DNA of 7,142 bases from Planctomycetaceae bacterium (GTDB lineage: Bacteria > Planctomycetota > Planctomycetia > Pirellulales > Thermoguttaceae), in NCBI GenBank assembly GCA_031266315.1, contig JAISBG010000510.1, positions 1 through 7,142 of the forward strand. The letters are read 5' to 3'. The notes beneath the pieces were generated by a model. That model was not told the origin of the DNA. It saw only the letters and a program-made list of their open reading frames with translations, and searched no databases. A program made the position numbers and the translations under genes. Shown here in pieces: positions 1 to 5,100 of the stretch. How positions within the stretch are numbered: the first letter of the stretch is position 1; each line of letters starts with the position of its first letter.

Positions 1-1
1 G

Positions 2-370
2 AAATCTATTTACGCAACGAAATTTGAAGTCTTCGGCTTGACTCCCGAACAAACCGCGAAACTCCAAGCACTCGAAGTAGAACGAAGTGCAAAATATCAC
101 GAAATTCTGAAACCGCTTGGAATGGATATGCGTTCGCAAGAGGCAAAGGAAAAAGCCGGCGAAAAACCTGAAAAGGAAGCCCAAAAACTTTCAGAAAGCG
201 AAATGAAAACGGCTATGGAAAAAATCAAAGAACCGTTTGCTAAAATCGGAAAAGAATATAACGAAAAGATGTTATCCGTCCTCACGCTGGAACAACTCGA
301 ACTCGCTAAAAAATTAACCGAAGAAGGCAAAGGACTTCGTGAAGAAGTCGGACTTAAACGTCACAAATAG
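2..370 (+). CDS. Spy/CpxP-like LTxxQ-motif helical protein, 5'-truncated by the window edge
   Basis: The reading frame is open to the left edge (KSIYATKFEVFG precedes a TTG codon at 38), so this is read as the last 122 residues of a longer gene and not as a protein starting at 38. The visible part is highly charged, rich in Glu and Lys, and almost certainly all alpha-helical with no membrane segment. Two LTxxQ motifs are visible: LTPEQ at visible residues 13-17 and LTLEQ at 94-98. Paired LTxxQ motifs are the signature of the Spy/CpxP family of periplasmic chaperones and stress sensors, and small exported LTxxQ-like proteins also occur in Planctomycetota. The part between them (about residues 45-75) is a Lys/Glu-rich linker-like stretch. 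The signal peptide expected for such a protein would lie outside the window. The family assignment rests on motif and composition only. An unrelated coiled-coil protein is the main alternative. Confidence 0.6.
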   Translation, partial: KSIYATKFEVFGLTPEQTAKLQALEVERSAKYHEILKPLGMDMRSQEAKEKAGEKPEKEAQKLSESEMKTAMEKIKEPFAKIGKEYNEKMLSVLTLEQLELAKKLTEEGKGLREEVGLKRHK

Positions 371-400
371 TTTATAAAATTGATATTTTTTGACTATTCG

Positions 401-661
401 CCGGATTGTCTTTTGTTACGTAAAAAGCAATCCGGCAGTAACCTCATTCCCAACCTAATTTTTTTGACGAAATAACCTCAGTAGCAAAAATGACAAAAAT
501 ATCCTAACCTCATTACCTCATTAAAAATTATCAATGAGGCAAAATGAGGTAATGAGGTTGGTTTGTGGGGAACCAATGGCTACTGAGGTTGTTTAGTCAG
601 AAAAATTAGGTTGAAAATGAGGTTATCGCTAGATTGCTTTTCTGTAATAGGAACAATCCGG
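401..661. repeat. ~261-bp near-perfect palindrome built from AACCT-containing blocks
   Basis: The two halves are reverse complements in ordered blocks that share one dyad centre near 532. The pairs are 401-409 with 653-661 (CCGGATTGT), 426-431 with 633-638, 439-448 with 616-625, 451-463 with 601-613, 474-485 with 579-590 (AACCTCAGTAGC) and 506-522 with 543-559 (17 bp). Unpaired gaps between blocks are short. The left arm repeats AACCT at 440, 452, 474 and 506, plus TACCT at 514, with the complement mirrored in the right arm. Each end can also fold alone: 401-408 pairs with 428-435, and 632-636 pairs with 654-658. I see no reading frame and no clear target duplication in the flanks. It could be a non-autonomous mobile element or a structured RNA. 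The first hairpin lies 30 bases after the upstream stop codon but has no T tract, so it is not called a terminator. Confidence 0.85.
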
Positions 662-714
662 TGAACCCTTAAAAAAATACCAATTTTATGACTCATACAG
701 TATAGCAAAGATCA

Positions 715-791
715 TTTTTTGACAAGATAGACATGATTTACTGGATTTTATTTGATTTTATCCTTTAAATTTTGTAAATCCTGTCAAAAAA
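715..791. repeat. Degenerate palindromic intergenic repeat (TTTTTTGACA...TGTCAAAAAA)
   Basis: The ends are inverted repeats: 715-728 matches the complement of 778-791 with one mismatch, and GATTTA at 735-740 pairs with TAAATC at 775-780. Between them the strand reads as loosely repeated (A)C(A/T)GGATTT units that turn into TATCCT-type units on the other half. This resembles a decayed copy of the GACAGGATTTACAGGAT-type palindromes scattered between genes in several bacterial phyla. That resemblance is from memory and not from a search. The element lies in the leader region of the VWA gene, about 215 bases before its start codon. No function is claimed. Confidence 0.55.
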
Positions 792-857
792 TAAGTCTAT
801 TATCCATTTTGTAACCGTTCATGTAACGTGAAAGAATAACTATTTACGAATATTTTT

Positions 858-885
858 TTGAAAATACGTAATATTTCAGTAGAAT
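858..885 (+). promoter_or_regulatory. Possible sigma70-type promoter for the VWA gene
   Basis: TTGAAA (858-863) and TAGAAT (880-885) each match the sigma70 consensus at five of six positions and are 16 bases apart. Transcription would begin near 892 and leave a leader of about 115 bases. The surrounding sequence is so AT-rich that chance matches are expected. The rest of 792-1006 holds no gene or repeat that I can support. Confidence 0.3.
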
Positions 886-993
886 TTTTGTGATTTTTTT
901 AGCCGGTTTATTTTTTAATCGGTCGTGTGATGAATAATATCCACAGGAATGAGATTGCAAAACAAAAAATCCTCTAAAATATTACAAAAACAT

Positions 994-999
994 AAGGAG
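994..999 (+). promoter_or_regulatory. Strong Shine-Dalgarno site (AAGGAG) fixing the VWA start
   Basis: AAGGAG sits seven bases before the ATG at 1007 and supports that start. It is the only clear Shine-Dalgarno sequence among the four complete or 5'-complete genes downstream, which mostly have A/T-rich upstream sequence. Confidence 0.8.
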
Positions 1000-1006
1000 A
1001 TTATTA

Positions 1007-2326
1007 ATGAGATTTTTTATCAGTTTTTGTGTAACATTGTTGTTGGTGTTCAGTGTTGCTGTTCTCGAAGCCAAACAATGTGAGTTACAGATTTCGACAG
1101 CAAATTCCGTTTTACGGGCAGGAAAGAAGCAAACGGTTTGCCTTAAAGTCGGAGTTAAGGGATTCGAGTGGAAATCCGAAAAGGAACGTGTTCCGGTCAA
1201 TATTGCGTTAGTTATTGACCGATCCGGTTCCATGCAAGGAAAGAAAATCGAACAGGCAAAAGAAGCGGCAATTCAAACCGTTCGGCAACTTAGGTCAAAA
1301 GATATTGTTTCTATTGTTGTGTTCGACAGCAAAGTCGAAGTTCTTATCCCCGCAACAAAAATTTCGGACAGAGAATTTGTGGAACAAAAAATCAGGTCAA
1401 TTCAACCCGGAAGTTCCACCGCCTTGTATAAAGGAACAGAGAAAGGAATTGAAGAAGTTCGCAAATTTCTCGAAAAAGGTTTTGTCAATCGGGTGATTCT
1501 TTTGAGTGACGGTTTAGCCAATATCGGTCCCAGTTCGCCGGAAGAACTCGCCAATCTTGGCAAAAAGTGCGGCAGTGAAGGAATTTCAGTTACGACGTTA
1601 GGACTCGGTAACGGTTACAATGAAGACCTTATGGTCAAACTGGCGGCGGCAAGCGATGGAAATCACAAATTCATTGAAAGTGCCGACGAAATAGCAGATA
1701 TTTTTCAAAAAGAATTTAATACAGCGTTATCTGTTGTTGCTCAGGAGGTTTCCTGTGTTGTAACTATTCCGGAAGGAATCCGACCGGTTCGTGCTTTGAA
1801 TGGAAATGTTGACATCAAAGGGCAGGAAATTAAATTCGGCTGGAACCAGATTTACAGTCATCACGAACGGTTTGTGATGCTCGAAGTGGAAGTCCCCGCC
1901 GAAGAATCCGGTCTCACCAAAGAGTTGGCGAAAGTAACGTTTCGATATATCAATATGGAAACAAAAAATATTGACCAATTGAGCGGACGACTCGAAATCA
2001 AATTTTCTAATTCGGAAACCCAAGTAAAAGAATCCGTCAATAAATCTGTTACGGAGGATTATGTGGAATTGCTCGCCAATCTCGACAATAAACGGGCAAT
2101 GCAACTCCGTGATTCAGGCGATATTAAAGGTTCTCAAACGGTTTTCAAAGATAACGTCATTTTTTTGGAACAAAATAGTGAGATACTTGGCGGTTCAGAA
2201 CGGTTGAAACGTTCGGCATTTATGAACAACATTCAATCGCAGGAAGTTGATTCACCGAATTGGCCCGCTGCCCGAAAGAAAATGATTGAATTTCAAAATT
2301 CCAACTCAACTCAACAACGATATTGA
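1007..2326 (+). CDS. Secreted von Willebrand factor type A domain protein
   Basis: This 439-residue protein starts with a signal peptide: basic residue 2, a hydrophobic core at about 3-20, and probable cleavage after A22. There is no lipobox. A VWA domain covers roughly residues 64-240. All three MIDAS elements are present: DRSGS (D71, S73, S75), T138 in PGSSTAL and D168 in LLSDG, so metal-dependent ligand binding should be intact. Residues 245-340 form a beta-rich region typical of proteins related to the so-called Ca-activated chloride channel homologs (COG2304-like). Residues 350-400 form a helical tail with an A-x-x-L-R-x-x-G-D pattern, also seen in that group. No C-terminal membrane anchor is visible, so the protein is probably periplasmic or surface-associated. 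The start is supported by AAGGAG seven bases upstream. The partner and process are unknown. VWA proteins of this type usually mediate protein-protein contacts. The next gene is 425 bases away across a repeat element, so it is probably a separate transcription unit. Confidence 0.9.
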   Translation: MRFFISFCVTLLLVFSVAVLEAKQCELQISTANSVLRAGKKQTVCLKVGVKGFEWKSEKERVPVNIALVIDRSGSMQGKKIEQAKEAAIQTVRQLRSKDIVSIVVFDSKVEVLIPATKISDREFVEQKIRSIQPGSSTALYKGTEKGIEEVRKFLEKGFVNRVILLSDGLANIGPSSPEELANLGKKCGSEGISVTTLGLGNGYNEDLMVKLAAASDGNHKFIESADEIADIFQKEFNTALSVVAQEVSCVVTIPEGIRPVRALNGNVDIKGQEIKFGWNQIYSHHERFVMLEVEVPAEESGLTKELAKVTFRYINMETKNIDQLSGRLEIKFSNSETQVKESVNKSVTEDYVELLANLDNKRAMQLRDSGDIKGSQTVFKDNVIFLEQNSEILGGSERLKRSAFMNNIQSQEVDSPNWPAARKKMIEFQNSNSTQQRY

Positions 2327-2369
2327 ATTCTGTATTAAAAATAAAACAGAAGAATATTTGGCAACCATA

Positions 2370-2544
2370 AGGTGGGCGACCGTTCGCTGAACGGTCGCGT
2401 CGGCGTTAGCCGACAGTGAACCAGTTTAACGGCGGCAATTTGTGATTGCCTACTGTTTTGGAATCCGGTTGTCTGCCGGAAACAAAGTACAAGTCGGCTA
2501 ACGCCGACGCGACCTTTTAGCAAATAGCGAAAGGTCGCCCACCT
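2370..2544. repeat. 175-bp inverted-repeat element with 45-52-bp arms, MITE- or REP-like
   Basis: The outer arms AGGTGGGCGACC (2370-2381) and GGTCGCCCACCT (2533-2544) are perfect complements. An inner 21-bp arm at 2394-2414 is perfectly complementary to 2493-2513. The short segments between them differ: 2382-2393 on the left forms a small hairpin with its neighbours (GACCGTTCGCTGAACGGTC), while the right side has a different spacer. The centre (2415-2492) holds two further small hairpins: GGCAAT/ATTGCC (2434-2450) and a CCGG/CCGG pair at about 2465-2479. The element is visibly more GC-rich than its surroundings, which suggests a separate origin. No target duplication is apparent, and it has no coding capacity. 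It starts 43 bases after the VWA stop codon, so it might also act as a transcript 3' structure. Confidence 0.8.
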
Positions 2545-2596
2545 GCAAAAGGTTCACCTATTTTCGCTTGCGCAAACAGTATTATCCCTGTGAAAA

Positions 2597-2622
2597 ACAA
2601 TTTGTGAAAACAATTTGTGAAA
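2597..2622 (+). repeat. 13-bp tandem repeat, two copies
   Basis: ACAATTTGTGAAA occurs twice back to back (2597-2609 and 2610-2622). A degenerate partial copy (CTGTGAAAA) precedes it. This looks like simple slippage in AT-rich DNA, with no evident role. Confidence 0.75.
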
Positions 2623-2652
2623 ATAACTAAAAAATATTCATTCATTCCCTCA

Positions 2653-2680
2653 TTGACAAATAATTTTGTGTTATTAAAAT
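2653..2680 (+). promoter_or_regulatory. Possible sigma70-type promoter for the three-gene membrane cluster
   Basis: A perfect TTGACA (2653-2658) is followed after 16 bases by TAAAAT (2675-2680), which matches TATAAT at five of six positions. The predicted leader to the ATG at 2752 is about 65 bases. The position, just after a repeat element and before a three-gene co-directional cluster, is what an operon promoter would need. AT-rich context lowers the confidence. Confidence 0.4.
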
Positions 2681-2751
2681 CTTTTCTGTTTTGAATAACA
2701 AACTTGTTACTGTTTACCTGTCCGTTTGACTTTTTGTTTTGTTTTCGTTTT

Positions 2752-3510
2752 ATGACTTCTATCTCTATCGTGATTAGTCCGTTTTGGCAAAGTTTTGATG
2801 AACAATGGATTGGCGCAACTCTTGTTGCGCTAACCGTTATGATTTTACTTTCCGTTGCTGTTTCGCTTGTTCGTGTGCGCAGCGTGAACATGACCCTGAT
2901 CACGACGGGACTTATTGTGCTTGCGGCATTACTGCTTGCTCCCAAAGCGGATTCGCAATCGCCGAAAATGTTTCAGATTTGGCTCATGGATCCGGCAACT
3001 CTCACCAGTTTGTCCATTCTTCAGATTTTGATAACAACAATTTCCGTTTTTGGTTCGCTCCGGCAAGAATTTTGTATCGAACGGCAAGGAAAAATTTTGC
3101 ACGAAATTCGTTCATGGCTTATTGCGGTTGTTACCGTTTTGCCGTCGCCGATTCTTCTGGTGTTCATTTTTTGGATCGAACAAAATATGATGATCACCAC
3201 ACGGCAAACCGTACCAATAATGATTGGAGTTCAAGTTGCTGTTACACTGGTTATCGTCCTTGCCATATTTTCTTTTTTGCTGGCTTGGTTCGGAAAATAT
3301 CAGTTGATTGCGATTCACTTTTTCATTGGTCTTGCGTTGGTTTGTTCGGGGGCATTGCTGCCTTGCCTGACGATTAAACTTTCCTTTCACTCCGCTTCCG
3401 TTTCACAGTACACGCCGGATGTGTTGCCGTTGATTACCGTGTTGATCCTGATGACGGCAACATTCGCCTACGGATTTTATCGTGCCAAAAAACGGTCGTT
3501 ACACCGCTAA
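2752..3510 (+). CDS. Polytopic inner-membrane protein, first gene of the ExbB/DUF2149 cluster
   Basis: I do not recognise a family in this 252-residue protein. It has about seven hydrophobic helices: residues 20-40, 47-63, 84-101, 122-142, 155-178, 183-206 and 223-242. It ends in a basic tail (RAKKRSLHR), which suggests a cytoplasmic C-terminus. Helix 4 contains a PSP kink. Helix 6 and its end contain C198 and C205, a possible metal- or heme-contacting pair, though that is speculation. The ATG at 2752 was chosen over an in-frame TTG at 2704, because the TTG would add a Cys/Phe-rich hydrophobic stretch and has no ribosome site. The ATG also lacks one. It lies 61 bases before the ExbB-like gene on the same strand. 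In hmuSTUV-type and DUF2149-linked loci, a polytopic membrane protein (HmuT, or DUF2162 in methanogens) occupies this position, so a permease or accessory role in the same complex is inferred from context only. Confidence 0.85.
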   Translation: MTSISIVISPFWQSFDEQWIGATLVALTVMILLSVAVSLVRVRSVNMTLITTGLIVLAALLLAPKADSQSPKMFQIWLMDPATLTSLSILQILITTISVFGSLRQEFCIERQGKILHEIRSWLIAVVTVLPSPILLVFIFWIEQNMMITTRQTVPIMIGVQVAVTLVIVLAIFSFLLAWFGKYQLIAIHFFIGLALVCSGALLPCLTIKLSFHSASVSQYTPDVLPLITVLILMTATFAYGFYRAKKRSLHR

Positions 3511-3571
3511 AAATACGTGACTATATTAACTGTCCGCTTTCAACAATTAACTTTCAACTTTTATTAAAATT

Positions 3572-4159
3572 ATGTCGATTTTAACGAACATTTTTTACAT
3601 CATTTCCGTATCGCTAATGATTCCGGTGATGCTTGCGTTGCTTTTTGGTCTTGTGTACACGCTTTACCTGTCCGGTATAACGGTGCATGAATTTATCGCC
3701 CGAATGAAATCGAAAGCGCAACGCAAAAATTTTGCCGAAGCCCTTGAAAACAAAGAGGAAACCGTTCCGCCGTTCAACGGTTCGGGCGATCTCGAAAAAA
3801 CGCTCAACCTGATATTAACACGCAACAGCGATTCGTTGCTCATCGGCAAAAAGATTGCCGATCTCGAATCCGCGTGGCGGACGGAGTTACAAAAAATCGC
3901 CGACCTGACCAAATACGGACCGGCAATCGGTTTGATGGGAACTTTGATTCCGTTGGGTCCGGCGTTGGTCGGACTTGCCGAAGGTGATCTCGCAACACTT
4001 TCAAATCAGATGGTGATTGCTTTTTCAACAACAGCGGTAGGAGTTCTGATTAGTTTGATTGCGTTGGCGATTAACAGTGCGAAAAAGGGTTGGTATCGGG
4101 ACGACTCGATTCTTCTGAATTTCGCTGCCGAACGGCTTTCGACGGAAAAAACTTCTTAA
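3572..4159 (+). CDS. MotA/TolQ/ExbB proton-channel family protein (HmuU-like)
   Basis: This 195-residue inner-membrane protein has the three-helix layout of ExbB/TolQ: helix 1 at about 10-33, a cytoplasmic segment at 40-113, helix 2 at about 116-136 and helix 3 at about 147-168. Helix 2 contains IGLMGTLIPLGPAL, which matches the GLxGT motif of ExbB with T124 in the place of its pore-lining threonine. Helix 3 contains FSTTAVGVLIS, which matches the TTAxG motif with T153/T154. These polar residues line the proton path in the family. The protein is shorter than typical ExbB or TolQ (about 230-245 residues), mainly through a short N-terminus and tail. It should form a pentamer around the downstream ExbD-like partner and use the proton-motive force to do work at the envelope. 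The ATG at 3572 has no Shine-Dalgarno sequence, only TTTATTAAAATT upstream. Its pairing with DUF2149 points to the heme/cobalamin-type subgroup and not to flagellar MotA or Tol. Confidence 0.9.
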   Translation: MSILTNIFYIISVSLMIPVMLALLFGLVYTLYLSGITVHEFIARMKSKAQRKNFAEALENKEETVPPFNGSGDLEKTLNLILTRNSDSLLIGKKIADLESAWRTELQKIADLTKYGPAIGLMGTLIPLGPALVGLAEGDLATLSNQMVIAFSTTAVGVLISLIALAINSAKKGWYRDDSILLNFAAERLSTEKTS

Positions 4160-4190
4160 AAAAAACCTTCTAACAAGAAAGAGTACAACA

Positions 4191-4520
4191 ATGAAAAAGT
4201 TTAAATTTTTTGATGAAGACGATCATGTTGAACCGCTTGCGTCGGTGGCGAATCTTGTGGACGTGATGTTGGTGTTTTCTGTTGCGCTAATGGTTGCGTT
4301 GGTTTCCTATTTGCAAGTTCCTGCGATGTTGCAAAATAAGGATTACACGGTAATCACCAATCCCGGCGGTGTTGATATGGAAATTATCATCAAGGAAGGT
4401 CAGGAGATTAAACATTACGAAGCAACCACCGCCACCGGAGCCGGTCAAGGTGAATTACTTGGTCAAGCCTATCGTTTACCTGATGGTCGCGTTATTTATG
4501 TTCCCGCCGACAAAAAATAA
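4191..4520 (+). CDS. DUF2149 family protein, ExbD-like partner subunit (HmuV-like)
   Basis: This 109-residue protein has an acidic N-terminus (FDEDDHVEPLASVANL), one membrane helix at about 22-43 and a small soluble domain at about 50-105 ending in YRLPDGRVIYVP. That order, together with the NPGG and EIIIKEGQEIKHYE segments, is what I recall as the DUF2149 family. The helix contains VDVMLVFSVALMVA, which closely parallels the ExbD/TolR helix (DVMLV...). D24 corresponds to the essential protonatable aspartate there, which supports a role as the rotor or stator partner of the upstream ExbB-like channel. The domain after the helix is shorter than ExbD's periplasmic domain. The gene starts 31 bases after the preceding stop with a weak GAAAGAG site (4177-4183) and is almost certainly co-transcribed with it. 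No rho-independent terminator is visible after it. The only structures before the mobile element are 4-bp stems. Confidence 0.85.
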   Translation: MKKFKFFDEDDHVEPLASVANLVDVMLVFSVALMVALVSYLQVPAMLQNKDYTVITNPGGVDMEIIIKEGQEIKHYEATTATGAGQGELLGQAYRLPDGRVIYVPADKK

Positions 4521-4610
4521 ACGTAATATTTTGTCCAGCAGGTAAAGACAACAAAACTAAAGATCGGCGAGTTTCGCTGAAATGTCACACCGGTTAAGTG
4601 TACGCAATAC

Positions 4611-4618
4611 CATAAAAG
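4611..4618 (+). repeat. Left target-site duplication (CATAAAAG)
   Basis: This 8-bp sequence abuts the left terminal repeat and is repeated exactly at 4981-4988, directly after the right terminal repeat. The match extends three bases further left (TAC), because TAC also ends the right terminal repeat. Confidence 0.8.
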
Positions 4619-4681
4619 GTAACTGTCTATTTAGTTCATGGGTCAATAAACAGTTACTTAAAATACTTTAATAAATATTTC

Positions 4682-4757
4682 GTCCTGAAAGGACATTGCA
4701 TAACAACCCGCCGCAACGCGGCGGGTAAAACCGTAAACACCGTCGCCCTGAAAGGGC
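4682..4757. repeat. Left hairpin cluster of the MITE
   Basis: Three small hairpins follow one another: GTCCT-GAA-AGGAC (4682-4694), an 8-bp stem CCCGCCGC-AAC-GCGGCGGG (4707-4725) and GCCCT-GAA-AGGGC (4745-4757). Short CCTGAAAGG-type hairpins like these are familiar between genes in several phyla. Each has a mirrored partner in the right arm. Confidence 0.85.
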
Positions 4758-4852
4758 AGTGGAATAGTTAATAGTGGATAGTTTGCAAGCATGCTATTTA
4801 CCGCAACGTATTGAATCCGCTTGTGTCCTCAACTATCCACTATTAACTTGTT

Positions 4853-4930
4853 GCCCTTACAGGGCGATAGTTTGTGTGTGACGCTCCCCACCGCGTTGCG
4901 GTGGGTTGTTACGCATTGCCCCTGCGGGGC
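4853..4930. repeat. Right hairpin cluster of the MITE, mirror of the left
   Basis: The hairpins are GCCCT-TAC-AGGGC (4853-4865), CCCACCGC-GTT-GCGGTGGG (4887-4905) and GCCCC-TGC-GGGGC (4918-4930), in the reverse order of the left cluster. Compared with the left copies, the stem changes come in complementary pairs, so pairing is kept. A further small hairpin, TCACG-TTA-CGTGA, lies at 4941-4953 with no left counterpart. Confidence 0.85.
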
Positions 4931-4980
4931 GAAAGAAACTTCACGTTACGTGAATAGGTACAAATTAAATAGACAGTTAC

Positions 4981-4988
4981 CATAAAAG
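4981..4988 (+). repeat. Right target-site duplication (CATAAAAG)
   Basis: This is an exact copy of 4611-4618, placed immediately outside the right terminal repeat. The rest of the spacer to the next gene (4989-5100) is AT-rich with no clear promoter. A TATAAA at 5079-5084 has no matching -35 box. Confidence 0.8.
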
Positions 4989-5100
4989 TTTGCCTCTCCT
5001 GCCGCGTGCCGATTCAATAACAGAATGATTTCTCAATCATTTCCATTGAAAAAAAACTTTAATACTCGCAAAGATTACTATAAATTTTCGGAAAACTAAC

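Larger units (their letters stand above)
4619..4980. mobile_element. 362-bp MITE-like element with 15-bp perfect terminal inverted repeats
   Basis: The ends GTAACTGTCTATTTA (4619-4633) and its exact complement (4966-4980) are flanked by the 8-bp direct repeat CATAAAAG. Together these are the standard footprint of a transposed element. It encodes no protein, so it must be moved by a transposase elsewhere. Ends beginning GTAA plus an 8-bp duplication are features of the IS66 family, so an IS66-type helper is a reasonable guess and no more. The interior is itself a long inverted repeat: three GC-rich hairpins on the left (4682-4757), a perfect 17-bp stem (4767-4783 with 4831-4847), then the same three hairpins mirrored on the right (4853-4930). 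The central loop is 4784-4830. The element sits between the DUF2149 gene and the LEPR-XLL gene and interrupts neither. Confidence 0.85.

Noticed and set aside
38..370. A complete 110-residue gene starting at the TTG at 38
   Set aside because: The frame stays open to the left edge with sequence that continues naturally into the LTPEQ motif, and there is no ribosome site before 38. A truncated longer gene is more likely.
401..435. Rho-independent terminator of the first gene
   Set aside because: The hairpin (8-bp stem) is real, but no T tract follows it, and it is part of the larger palindrome.
401..661. CRISPR array suggested by repeated AACCTCATT-like units
   Set aside because: The units are short, irregularly spaced and mirrored by their complements. 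There are no constant-length spacers and no cas genes.
1727..2104. Minus-strand reading frame of 125 codons inside the VWA gene
   Set aside because: It lies wholly opposite a well-supported gene and shows no domain or ribosome site, so it is read as a shadow frame.
2704..2751. TTG start at 2704 extending the seven-helix protein by 16 residues
   Set aside because: The extension is a Phe/Cys-rich stretch, has no ribosome site, and uses a rarer start codon than the ATG at 2752.
2517..2945. Minus-strand reading frame of 142 codons
   Set aside because: It overlaps the start of the seven-helix gene and the edge of the repeat element, with low-complexity composition and no recognisable domain.
2805..3377. 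Plus-strand 190-codon frame overlapping the seven-helix gene
   Set aside because: Its composition is rich in Cys, His, Asn and Asp with no pattern of helices or domains, as expected of an out-of-frame reading of a membrane protein gene.
3572..4520. MotAB flagellar stator or TolQR pair
   Set aside because: The second protein is a short DUF2149-like protein, with no OmpA/peptidoglycan-binding domain as in MotB and no TolR-length periplasmic domain. No flagellar or Tol-Pal genes are nearby.
4567..4601. Terminator after the DUF2149 gene
   Set aside because: Only 4-bp stems (GCGA/TCGC and ACAC/GTGT) without T tracts are present.
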